Source: Hetaerina americana | Lineage: Eukaryota > Arthropoda > Insecta > Odonata > Calopterygidae | Direction: 5' to 3' | DNA length: 64,000 nt | Assembly: GCA_022747635.1 (NCBI GenBank) | Contig: JAKTNV010000018.1 | Coordinates: 5,207,813-5,271,812 of the forward strand | Notes under the pieces: model-generated | Seen by the model: the letters and a program-made list of their open reading frames with translations, nothing else | Told to the model about the DNA's origin: nothing | Database searches by the model: none | Shown: piece by piece, positions 47,348 to 58,111 of the stretch | How the letters are laid out: each line of letters starts with the position of its first letter | Position numbering within the stretch: the stretch's first letter is position 1 | Position numbers and translations under genes: made by a program

Positions 47348-50300
47348 CTATTCTTTGCCGTGGAACTTGGGAAACTTCAGGCAAATTTTCGGTGGCCGGT
47401 GGGGGTGCTCGTGGCTGTCACGTCTGTCGCTGGAATCGTGAGAACTGGAACTGCTGCTGTGAGAATGCGAGGGTTTATGAGGCTTGTGTTCCTCGCTGGA
47501 ACTGCCATGGCTGGAGCTACGGTGGTTAGGCTTCTTAGGACGTTTGCTGCCCAATCCGTCGAACAACCGGGCGGTCAAACCTTCAACGGCTTCCACTTTC
47601 TGCGTTACCGCTTCTTCCTCTGAAATATCAACGAACAATGACTTGGTTAGGACAAGGATATCAAGTTAATACTTCTAGGAAAATAAGTTTTTACTTTAAA
47701 CTAAAATGGTTCCCCAACGTTCCGTCAGTGCTTCAGCATTTAAATAACAACCATAGAACCCCTTAGCCAACATTTAAGAGTAACCGACGATTATAGACTA
47801 GTAGCATATGTTTTTGAAATCACTAAAATATATCAACATGACTGTTTATCGTTCGCATTTGTTGCCGAAAGAAATACAATTGCCAAATTGAGAAATGTTC
47901 ATCGATAAAGTTAACGTAATGCGGCGTTTAGCACAGATCATGCTCCGTTTAAATATTCCAAATTTCCCGCTACACGAACCCCGTGGATTGCAGCCGAGCA
48001 AACGGCGAACTACGACGGACTACGAGGAGGAAGTAAACTCGCGCTTGCGCACTAGCACATTAAATTATCGTTTTGAATGCGAGAATTAAAGAACTGTAAT
48101 ACTAGTATTCGTAAAGATAAGTGTTGCACTACATCATAGAAGATATAATGAACAGTGCAAAACCTACTTATTGTGAATATGGAGGAAATTTTGCCTCTCC
48201 AACCTAATATATTCAATATATTTAGCTATGCTTGATTCTCTTTGAGCCGGAATGATTCGGTAGTCGATCTTGAAGGCCGACTGGTGTTATCTTAATAAAT
48301 TACCCTAGACCATGGGGTTTTTCACACTTTCCTGACGCTCAGGATCGAAGAGGGCAAGCCAGATGTAGGAGGATGTCAGATTTCCCCGGCGTATGCTATT
48401 CAAGATGTTTTCTCGGGTTTCCTACCGGGTCAGGTTGCAGTACACCGACGTTTCGATAGCTGACTCGGCCATCGAAACGTCCTCGTACTGCACCCTGACC
48501 GGGTGAAAAGCCCGAGAGAACTTCTTAAAAGCCAGATAGTTTCAGCTGTTTTGTCGGGGATGAGAAAAAAATGCATGTCTGGTATATAATTCGAAAATTC
48601 AATCATGATATTATTCTCTAGAAACAGATGCATATATTTTTTTTAATGCAGTCATGAGAGGTTAAATAAACTTTTATTTAATCAGAAAATATCACTGTAC
48701 CTACGTATTCCGTTTTAAATCACGCCATCAATAAGCCATGTCTAGTAGATTATTCGAAGATTCTACTTCTACATCTTATTAATACCCCGCAAGCCGCCAC
48801 AAGGGCGTGTGGCGGGAGGTGTTAGGACACCACCCGAAATTTAGAAAGGAAAATGAAAAAAAACCGCATGCAATAACCACAAAATCATATATCCACAAAA
48901 AAAAACATGACATACATTCATGCATGAACACTTACACCCCACACACATGCAAACACTCAATCTACATCTTACATATACATGCACCTGAAGGTAAACCTAA
49001 CAGCTTTGCAGTGTTTAACTTTGCTCCGACTTGTAAATTTAATGTTTTCAATATTTCTAAAGTGACTTCGGTTTCTTACTATTATGATTTCTGATTATTC
49101 GGGGAAAGAATGAGTATTTGTACCTATCTGTCCTGGAATCTATATCCCTTAGTTTATCTTTGTGGTTTCATCTACCTAAGTAGTGTGGGGCCATTATAAT
49201 TCCTTCAGGGTCATAGTTAAACTCGTTTGTTCTGAACCTTTCTAAAAGTCTAAGCCTCGCTTGTTCTCTCCGCACTTCAAGTGGTTCCCAGCCTAAATCC
49301 CCTAAGAGACCTGTCACACTTGTGTTCTTATCATAACAACCTTTAACGAATCTGGCGGATTTTCTCTGGACTTTATCTAATTCTTTTTGCCAAATTTTCT
49401 CCCACGGATCCCAAATACTTGCGGCATATTCCAAATGAGGTCTAACTAGAGCAAAATAACACCTCTCTTTAACTTTTTCAAGACATTTCCCCACCACCCG
49501 TTTTATGAAGCCAAGTTTCTTCAATGCTGATCCGCATATTGTCCTGATATGTGCTCCCTATGGAAGGCGTGGTGTTAGAAAAATCTCCAAACATGTAACT
49601 TGATTTGCCGTAGTCAATACTGAACCCTCTATTTTGTAGTTTATTTCCTGCTCCTCGCTTCCTTTGTTCCAAAATTTCAAAACTGCGCATTTATCTATAT
49701 TAAGTGTAAATCCCCATTTATTGCACCATTCCGAGATATTGTCTAAGTCTCTAGAGACTGGCTCGCGATCTAGTAGGCTCCTTATATCCCTGTATACCAC
49801 CGTGTCGTCAGCAAATAAACTTAGATTGTTACTAACGTGTGTGCTTAAGTCATTTATGTATATTAAGAACAGAAGAGGCCCTATTACACTTCCCTGGGGG
49901 ACGCCCGAAGTTACATCTCTCTCCGTTGAGCACAACCCATATATGACTACTATTTGTTTGCGGTTTGACAAGAAGTCTTTAATCCAATGAATTATTTTCT
50001 CATTGATCCTATAGTATTTAAGTTTATGTAACAATTTATTGTGTGGGACTGTGTCGAAGGCTTTTTTGGAATCCAGGAATACTGCATCGACTTGTGTGTT
50101 GTTTTCGCCCGATCTAAGTATATCGTGAATGAAGAGACCAAGTTGTGTTTCGCAAGATCTGCTTTTCCTAAATCCGTGCTGGTTGTGGATTAGTATTGTC
50201 CTACTATCAAGAAATCTCATAATGTTGGTGACAATAATGTGTTCCAATATTTTACAAGAGATCGATGTTAAAGAAATGGGTCGGTAATTGGTTGGTTTAT

Positions 50301-51616
50301 CCCTATCGCCGCCTTTATAGATGGGAATCATTTGTGCTGGCTTCCAGTCGCGAGGCACTGAGCCTTCTTCTATCGATTTTAGAAAAACAATATGTAAAAA
50401 CGGGGCAATGTCTTCAGCTAATTCCTTTAATATTCTAGCAGGTATTTCTTTTGGACCAGGTGCCTTGTGTGCGTTGATACTACGGAGCAGATGTACTATT
50501 CCCTGCTTGGTCAGTGTAAGATCACTCATGTGCTCCCCGGTTGGGTGTGGAGGATCATTTGGTGCTTTTGTGTTTTTGTTGTAGACGCTCTGGAAAAAAT
50601 GGTTTAAAATATTTGCCTTTTTCACGCTATCTGTAATGATTTCTCCATTTTCCGTCTTCAAAGAATTAACAGTTGGACGTTAACCCTGTATTTCAATAAC
50701 ATAGGACCAGAATGACTTTGGATTTTCCTCAAGATATTCGCTTAGCATTTTAGATTTTAAAGAGTGTAGTGCTGTGCGCATAATACTTTTCGTCTTACTA
50801 CGACATTCTTTTAGTTGATGTTTGGATGTATTCATATAAACTATATCGTCACTTTTTAAACTCTTTTTAAAATTTGACTGTAGCTTTCTTTGCCTTCTTA
50901 ATGCCGATCTGACTTCCCCGTTGTACCATCTAGGTTCCTTACTGGGTGACCTTCTGGCATAAGACAAAGTAAGGTGAGTGGCGAGTATTCGCGTTAGCCT
51001 TGGAGTTAGTTCATCAATCCGCTTGGGTTCCCTTTACAATTGTAGCTACGAGGTTCTCTAGGATTGGATCACTTCAAGAGGAACTTGCCTTCTCTCTTTT
51101 GCATTACATTGCATTTGAATTCGGACACCAATTAATTTGAATCGAGCTCAAATTGTTTAAATCTTATTTCAAGGTAGGTTAATGTTTATTCTTCTTAGGA
51201 CTCCTTCGAAGGGTAATGCGTCCCACTCTTTGTCTCTCTCTTGATTTCTCCTCTCTAGAAAACCGAATTCCATCCCTTCCTCACATCCCCCTCAATTACT
51301 CAATATTCTCTCTTCAAATTCATGTCCGTACCCCATTCTGCCTTTCAATACTTCTGAGCATCTCAAAAGTCTTTCAACTACCGCTATTCCTCGTTTGACT
51401 TCACAGGTAATAAGCGCTGTAGCCCAATGACTGAATTTTTAATGGAATTGATAAAACTATGTCATTACTTTGGTAGTGTGTGGGTCTGTGTTTAAGAATA
51501 AATTATTAAACAGTTACACACAGAGATTATTAATACTTACCTGGAACTGGTAATGCGTTTATCTCAGACAGAACCACTCCCGCCAAGAACACGATAAGAA
51601 CCAAACACCACTTCAT
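47348..51616 (-). CDS. Gene D: small secreted His/Ser-rich protein (115 aa), chimeric
   Basis: Spliced CDS on the minus strand: 51,616-51,541 then 47,619-47,348; exon 2 starts at 51,626. The donor is GTAAGT and the phase-1 junction gives GAG. The signal peptide matches gene C exactly (LVLIVFLAG, EINALPVP). Exon 3 matches gene B exactly at protein level, including RPPKICLKFPKFHGKE. Intron 2 is 3.9 kb and contains LINE-B in sense orientation (48,760-50,950). Its 5' part is A/C-like and its 3' part, from about 48,710, is B-like. All signals except a T-to-A change in the initiator are intact, so the chimera may be expressed. Confidence 0.82.
48411..48516. repeat. Foldback palindrome in gene D intron 2
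   Basis: 106 bp: TCTCGGGTTT...GGGTCAGGTTGCAGTAC, GACGTTTCGATAGC, then GCCATCGAAACGTC, GTACTGCACCCTGACC and CCCGAGA in inverse. A related but less symmetric copy is in gene B at 21,021-21,113. Confidence 0.85.
48760..50950 (-). mobile_element. LINE-B, 5'-truncated, in gene D intron 2
   Basis: Non-LTR RT of CR1/Jockey-like type, 2.2 kb. N-terminal part at 50,680-50,950 (SKEPRWYNGEVRSALRRQRK), one internal stop near 50,681. RT at 49,558-50,661: HKAPGPKEIPARILKEL, NYRPISLTSISCKILEHII, NQHGFRKSRSCETQL, DAVFLDSKKAFDTVPHNKLL, SGVPQGSVIGPLLFLIYIND, and LFADDTVVY with the catalytic DD intact. After a frameshift near 49,560, the C-terminal domain is at 49,168-49,524 (VRPHLEYAASIWDPW, LGWEPLEVRREQARLRLLER). 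The 3' end is ATACCCCGCAAGCCGCC inverse with a TAGATG-like tail. Insertion appears to have removed about 250 bp of intron. Confidence 0.92.
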
Positions 51617-51979
51617 TGTGTAAAATCTGGAATAAATGAAAACGTTAAATAAATTGAATTCGCATAATTAACCCTACTGATTGGAATGGCACAAATCATA
51701 GGCCATTGAAACCAAATGAAAAATACGGCAACTAAATAACCGGGTGGCCTTTGGCTCAAGTATTTACATCCATGGCCTTGATTTTAATGCGTGAAAACTA
51801 ACTTGTAAGTTAACTCTATGTTATAGTGGAGCATTACTTAGATAAATAGACGTCTAAGATGCTAAAGAAAGATATCATCTTAAAGAAATATTGCAATCAA
51901 CACCTAGGTCTATGCTGGAATAATGCTAGAAGTTTTCTTCCGAATGCTATACAATAGTTAGCTCGTAATTTGGACTCAC

Positions 51980-52016
51980 CAAATGACTGCTCAACTCGAA
52001 GAACCGATCATATTCT
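51980..52016 (-). other. Gene D exon 1 (non-coding)
   Basis: 37 nt, minus strand, ending CATTTG before GTGAGT. Intron 1 is 353 bp (51,627-51,979). Confidence 0.7.
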
Positions 52017-52063
52017 GTCACTGGCATTAGAGGTCCCAGCTTTTATATCAACCGTCGCTTCGG
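52014..52063 (-). promoter_or_regulatory. Gene D core promoter
   Basis: On the minus strand: CCGAAGCGACGG at 52,063-52,052, TATAAAAG at 52,047-52,040, predicted start at 52,016. The initiator reads ACAG instead of TCAG. Confidence 0.8.
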
Positions 52064-52325
52064 TGGCTTCAACAAGGACTAAATTGATAAGGGAAGGCGA
52101 TACTTTCGAAGTTTAATAACAGCGGCAAGATAAATTTCCGATACCCGGGAAAGAATTCCAGTGAAACCGACCATAATCGCCATTGAAGTTAAGGGAAAAA
52201 GAGGGAATCAGCGCAAAGGGGTCGTCACAGGCCCCAATTGTAGGCCACTTGGGTCCGAAGATGATAATATCATATCATTTGAAATGTTCTAAACAGCCGG
52301 TTAAGATAACAAGATTATAAATCCG
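52064..52325 (-). promoter_or_regulatory. Conserved upstream region of gene D, truncated
   Basis: Inverse of the gene C upstream region as far as AACAAGATTAT, where a PLE-3 fragment was inserted. The distal part shared by A and C is missing. Confidence 0.6.
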
Positions 52326-52330
52326 ATCAA

Positions 52331-53345
52331 GAACACAAAAGACCAAACAATTCCAGTATGGCACAGCATTTAATTGAAACAGGACACCACATGACAAAAG
52401 ACAATTTAAACCTCCTAAAACAAACTAAGAATAATTTACTTGACGTTTATGAGAGCATTTTAATTTTCAAAAACAGAGACATTCTCCTAAACAGTGACAC
52501 AGGACCTATTTCATATTCCTCGCTTTTCTCCCTGTTAAATTTAAAATAGCCCTTAGTTCTTTGTAAACCTACAGTCTCTTCAACGTTTTTGCTTCTTATC
52601 CTTTTTCCTTTCCCTTCCCTAACCGTCAATTTTCCGATCTTGTGGTATTCCCTTCATCCTCTGTAACGTTTTTCCTACATCTTCAACGGACATTTGTCTA
52701 TAGGTTCCCTTTCACTTCTCCCCCCCATCTACGTCCGCTTAACGGTTGTGCTAAGCTTTCCCTTTACTTTTCCCCCCTTTTTACAACGTTCATTTCCTTT
52801 ACCGTGTAATTCCCCTCCCCCTCACTACGTAACCTATCGTTTCGAACTCCTCTATCATCAGCCTTGTCTATTGGCTCTTGTCTCTTTCACCAACCCCCGC
52901 TCCCCCAAAAATGTAACACTATATATTCTTCGGATTGCCCTTAGCCTTTCAGATCCGGAAGAGTCAAATGGCCTTTAACAGGGTTTCCTTCCTTGTTGTA
53001 AAATATTATATATTTGTTAAATGTTAAATATTACCATACAATTTATAACTGTTATGTACAACTTCTTGGACAAATAATCAACTTTTTGATTTGACTTTGA
53101 CTTACCCTTTCTCACTTCGACTTGTGTTGTCGTGACGATTACCCTTCAGTACGCTGAAGAGGATTACTTTGTGGCCGAAATACGCGTATTCGTATTCACC
53201 TTTCTTATCCTCTCCTTTTTTACCTTTTACCCCTTCTTGACCCGTGGCGCTAGCCAACTAATTTCATTTGTACTTTGTTTAGAAAGGTTAACTGTTTACG
53301 GCTATTGGAGTTTTACATTCATTCAATATTACTAGCCGTAAGAGC
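52331..53345 (+). mobile_element. PLE-3 3' end: GIY-YIG C-terminus, UTR and hammerhead
   Basis: The frame through 52,358-52,549 reads RPNNSSMAQHLIETGHHM, LLKQTKNNLLDVYESILIFK and LLNSDTGPIS, the conserved C-terminus of Penelope ORFs downstream of GIY-YIG. About 600 bp of pyrimidine-rich 3' UTR follows, then a hammerhead motif at 53,149-53,195 and a ~150-bp terminus repeated at 55,147-55,267. Confidence 0.85.
53149..53195 (+). ncRNA. Hammerhead ribozyme motif (type I, PLE-borne)
   Basis: Core CTGAAGA at 53,154-53,160, stem II region GGATTACTTTGTGGCC (only the two base-proximal G-C pairs plus a wobble, so weakened), GAAA at 53,177-53,180. The self-complementary minimal stem III TACGCGTA is at 53,181-53,188, and the cleavage triplet ATT ends at 53,190. 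Stem I pairs TACG (53,150-53,153) with CGTA (53,191-53,194). Very short stem III is known for PLE and retrozyme hammerheads, which can act as dimers. Activity is uncertain. Confidence 0.7.
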
Positions 53346-54230
53346 TCATTTATATCAATATCCTGTTGCAACAAAAAACCTTAAAACCACTCTTCTGAGC
53401 CCGCTATATTGATGACATTTTCCTCCTTTGGTCCCACGGACGCGAAACCTTTTCCTCCTTTGTTTCCCCTCTCAATTATTCCTCCTCGGTATCTTTTACT
53501 TCATCCTTATCCGACTCGAACATCACTTTCCTAGATATCGACATTCACCTCCAAAACAATACGATTTATACATTAATTTTGAATTGAAACAACCAATGAG
53601 CAAGAGTAACTTCATTTTGACTGCTACCGTCCATCGCTTACATTACGCTCCATCCCATTCTCACTCTCAGTCACTGGCTTCCGTCTCTGCTAGAATACCT
53701 ACGACCCGACAGAAATACTTGGACCAGCTACATTACTCTCTCAGAAAATGTGTGCATCCTGTAAAACTGTTGAACAGTCAAATTCTCAATCCGTCAAACC
53801 AACACACTCCTATCCCTAAACCTAGTAGACCAAAATGCCATAATCTTACCATTTCAAGGGTTTCTATCTTTTGGGGTGCTTTATGTTTCGAATGTGGCTC
53901 ATTAACTATTTAGTCAGGCTATAGGTGCCAATGAATGCTCTGAAATTAACATTTTTGACTAGGCCCTAATGGTATCCTTCTTCTTGCGTGTTCATCCATT
54001 TCCCTCCTGGACGTTGAAATAGCTCACCATCTCTTGGCCAAATAATCGGGGTCACTAATTGCACAAACAGCTAAACCGAGTGATTGCGATTCCTCGATTG
54101 CGTAATTGGTCATCCATCGGCCCGGCGTTTCGACGCACTCCGACGTTTAGTGCGCTGGATCGCTCATCTTCTCTAGGCTTCTGAAGTCTTGAAGCGAAAG
54201 AGTGAGTCGGTCACCGAAACGTCAACAGAA
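53346..54230 (+). mobile_element. PLE-1 fragment delta-left
   Basis: Sense-strand part of PLE-1 from within LFQQKTLKPL through the catalytic YIDDIFLLW-like motif (53,409-53,435, preceded by a stop) and FLDIDIHLQ. A longer C-terminal frame (HRLHYAPSHSHSQSL, RQKYLDQLHYSLRKCVHPVK) follows than in the other copies, to 53,913. It ends with the GAAACGTC pseudo-LTR region at 54,200-54,230. Confidence 0.8.
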
Positions 54231-55146
54231 CAAAAACGGTCAAATGTAAGGAAGATGCGAGAAAAATTGATCCATCACATTTGGTATGAAAGCCGTAATA
54301 TATTATTAAAACCCCCTTGCAATGAGTGTGTCATTGACTGAAACTCCATTTCACACGCTTTCATAATTAGATTCCAACGGAACACGTCTTGTCTGCTGGT
54401 AACAATCTAGAGGGATCAGGGAGGGCCAGGTTTCTGATGAGTAATTTAATATTTGTAAAAGAAAATTGTTATGAATATGAAAATAAACTATGCTTTGAGG
54501 CTACTTTATTCAAATATTCTTCAAACAATTAAACAACGGGTTATTCTACTATTGAAATGGACTGAGCATCGGAGCGTTTAATTTTTTGACGAGACTGGCA
54601 TATGACCTAAACCTGCGGTTCCGAATGTGGGTACTACTGCCCCCCGTGGGACGGTGCGTTAGGCTATGGGGGCGCAAAGAGGAGAAGGGGGCGTCAGGGG
54701 GGCCCCTGAATGTCTTGACAAAGTGACATTTGTGAAGGTTCGTTATCCTTCCTTTTGCCTCCGTTCTTAAGATTCGTTTTTGAAGGTTACATTGTCTCTC
54801 GTATCTTTAAGACATTTAAACCATATATTTGCTAACATTTTAAAGGAGCAACGGCTGAATAGTATTTCAAAGTCTTTCTCGTGGGAGGAAAAGTGTTAAA
54901 TGAATTACAACTCATATGGCCTCTCGTTGGCACAGTTCAACGGCAATAAGATTCAATATAGATAAAACAGGTGTGAAATTGGAGAGTAATCAGCTCATCT
55001 GAAGATTATATTCGGTATTTTTATTTTAAATAATTACCTTGATATTCGTATTCTTGACAATTAAGTTTCAATGATATTATTTAGCTTTATTGGCAAGTTA
55101 TTATTTGTTTCAGGCATAGATTTCTTAAAAATTATTTGTTACATTG
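54231..55146 (-). other. Inverted copy of the gene A 3' flank
   Basis: Inverse of about 12,830-13,780 with visible divergence. No gene. It shows that a gene-flank unit, without its gene, was carried here together with PLE-1. Confidence 0.65.
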
Positions 55147-55267
55147 TATTGTCCTCTCCTTTTTTACCTTTTCCCCTTCATGACTTGTGGCGATAGCCAA
55201 CTAATTTGATTTGTACTTTGTTTAGAAAGGTAAACTGTTTACGGCTATTGGATTTTTACATTCATGC
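55147..55267 (+). mobile_element. PLE-3 terminus, second copy
   Basis: About 120 bp matching 53,211-53,330 in the same orientation (CCTCTCCTTTTTTACC, TAGCCAACTAATTT, TTACGGCTATTGGA). It ends at GCAACAGGTTATG inside PLE-1. Confidence 0.8.
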
Positions 55268-56310
55268 AACAGGTTATGTTCAAATTCACCCATAAAGAGA
55301 TTGATATTTGCTTTAGCCATTCGCGTGCCCATTTCAGCGCATATTATTCGCAAATATATCACCCCGTTTGTTGTCGTTAAATTTGAAATCATTTTTGATG
55401 AGGACGATTTGGCTCGATTTAAATAGCAATCAATCGCCTCTTCTTGATGGTCTACTTATCACCTTGGGCTATTCTTCACGTGATTAATGGCCAACTTATC
55501 CATTTCGAGATCCCGTTCAGCAAAGTAGATGTAGAACTCAACAATCTTTGGATCCATTCGTGGAATTAAAATGTCTCTCTTTTCATTTTTCTTCTGTGGT
55601 CCATGTTACACTTCGATGGAACTACTCTGTTTTATTTTTTTCAACTTTGTTGGACTTTATGGAAATAATAGGGAAACATGAAATGCATTTTGATGAATGG
55701 CGGTTATTGTTTACGAATGACCTCATTCCCAATTTCGTTTAGTGAGTAGCCTTGAGACTATTTCCACGCACAATCCAACACAATTAAAGGCTAAACTTAT
55801 CGTTAGCCATTACCGGCGACATTTTATGGAACACAATGGCCGCATTCGTACATTGCACTCATTTTTGGAAGTATTATCTACCCTTTTTTTAGTGAATGTT
55901 TTTATAGTTTTACTCATTTAAAGGCTGAGAGACACAAAATATTTTAAGTACCGTGAATACATTCGTGTCAACGCGAAAATGATGATTCCATTTTTTTCCT
56001 CTTCCACGGATTATTTGGTGTCAGCGACTTGTTAAAAAAAATTAATTCCATAATTAAGTCATTGTAATATTTCATCAGTATGTGTGTGTATCAGTTTATT
56101 ATTAATAGGGTTATTAAAATTCTCTGCTGGAACTGGTAAAGCATAAAGGTTAGATACAGCCGATTCGGACAAAGGCACGTTGAGCGTAGTAAATCTTATT
56201 TGAAATCTGGATAGCTTAGAAAACCTTTAGCTAATATGAATACTATTTACTTCAATCAAGCTGGACCAAGCTAAGTTCATCAGGGTTCGGTGTAATTGCT
56301 ATAATTCAAA
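55268..56310 (-). mobile_element. PLE-1 fragment delta-right
   Basis: Antisense PLE-1 from the RT N-side (AANINLFMG-like region) to the non-coding end at a TA array. Together with 53,346-54,230 it makes up one PLE-1 split at the same site with one half inverted. Confidence 0.8.
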
Positions 56311-56323
56311 TACTATCTCCAAT

Positions 56324-56325
<2 letters not shown>

Positions 56326-56410
<85 letters not shown>
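56326..56410. repeat. (TA)n microsatellite
   Basis: TA array at the PLE-1 end, as at 324-370. Confidence 0.95.
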
Positions 56411-56411
<1 letters not shown>

Positions 56412-56629
56412 GCGAAACAAGCCAAAAAATCTAATTTAGGAAAATTTAGACTGCATTGATTTTTTCCCCTTAAATGCAGTCTCTCCATTCGTAGGCTATG
56501 CACTTATTCCATCTTATTTTCCACTGATCCAGAGGACGTAGAGCAGGATAAAAAGAGAAATATGGGAACGTAAAGAAGAGGATATTGGAAACCCACAAAC
56601 GACTGACTATGTGACCAGTGTATATTTCT
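56411..56629. repeat. Dispersed repeat, second copy
   Basis: Matches 371-542 (AAACAAGCCAAAA, TCTCCATTCGTA, CACAAACGACTGACTATGT) and continues directly into the PLE-1-associated unit. Confidence 0.6.
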
Positions 56630-58105
56630 ACCGGTAAAGGACAAGGGAATTGCAGACGAGAAATGGAAATGAGGCATTCAATTAGGGAGACATACAAAAG
56701 GCAATTAATTAGGCAGAAGGAAACACAGTGAGATTTAAAAAGAAATAATTGGGGTAGCAAACTATTTGTGCGAAAGAAGCAAGGTGTTAAACACAGGGAA
56801 AGGATTATTTGTGACGATGAGTGAGACCAGGATGTAAATGATCACCTGCGTGTTTCCACGCAAAAAAGGAGGAAATAATACAAAAGCCATATAAAGAACA
56901 GAAGGAAAACATGAATATTCCATTTTTCAAATGAATTTGAATTTAATACGCCGGTCATCGAATAGTTGCATTCTCTGGCAAATGCATTCGAAGGTCGATG
57001 CGAAAGATCAATGCAAGGAAACTCAATGCCTTGTGGTTGTCATAAAAATGGAATGCAAGTATAACATTTAAAGCAAGAGTTCTTCAAGTGAGGAGGTGCA
57101 ATAGTTTCCTCATATCTGATTTTTTTGGATATTCATGGACATCGTAATGTCAGTCAATGAACCAGGGAGCAAATGTAGCCGTAGCTTAACGTGGTGTAAA
57201 ATTCAATAAATACTTGGATCGGATAACGAGGCCGGGGGTATTTTGCGATATCCGGCATTGATGAATGCATGTGTTACTCTTCAAATTTTCATCATTTATG
57301 CCATACGGCATAGTGTAGATCATTTGCCAATCTGATCATAAAACATCGCGCTTAGTTACTGGCTGAGCCTATTTCTCTCTCTCAAAATATGTGGTGATGT
57401 CATCAGAAATCATTGAATGAGTGCTCAAATAAGGGTTTACTATTAGCGTAATGAGAATTTTCTCTTTCAAATGTTAAAGTCCCCTTCAGAAATGTGATGC
57501 TTCCTTCTCTCGCTAGATCGTCAATTGCATTATATACGTGATGCGTTCAAATCTAAATATGACCGCGTGTAAAGAGTCTTTTCAGTCATTTACTCTGTCA
57601 TGGATAAGTTTCATAAAAGGATTATTATTTCTTTGCCGTCATATGTCATGAATTTATTTTATCTCGGTTCTTACTTTTGTTTAACCTCCCCATTTTGGTC
57701 GACGTTTCGGCGAACGATTGTGTCGGCAGCTTCAGGAGTTCAGAAGCCTGGAGAAGATAAGCGATCGTGCAATGGGGTAGAAATTCGTTCTCATGAATAT
57801 AGAGTTATAGGGTTAAGAGATTAAAACACAGGGGAAGGACGTAAGGAACGTGTGTGGGGTATTGCAAGGAAGGTTGTAAGAAGGTGGGCGTAAGAAGAAA
57901 TGAAAGAATACGGTTTTGGAGACGGCAGTCTCCACCTACACAATAGAAATTAGGATGTCGCAAGGTAGTTAGGTAGGGGTTTGTTTGTTACCAGGCATTC
58001 TTCGTATATTACCTCTGCATACAATTACACCTGGCAACCTGCGATTAACCTAAAACCGAGTGGAAAAGAGGTAACCGAACGCCATGCCTACAGCGCTGCC
58101 TATAA
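56630..58105 (+). mobile_element. PLE-1-associated non-coding unit, copy delta
   Basis: The longest copy of the unit, with CGACGTTTCGGCGAACG at about 57,703 and the GAGTGGAAAAGAGGTAACCGAACGCC-type end (read in two parts) at 58,060-58,085. No gene. Confidence 0.6.
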
Positions 58106-58111
58106 TTTTTC

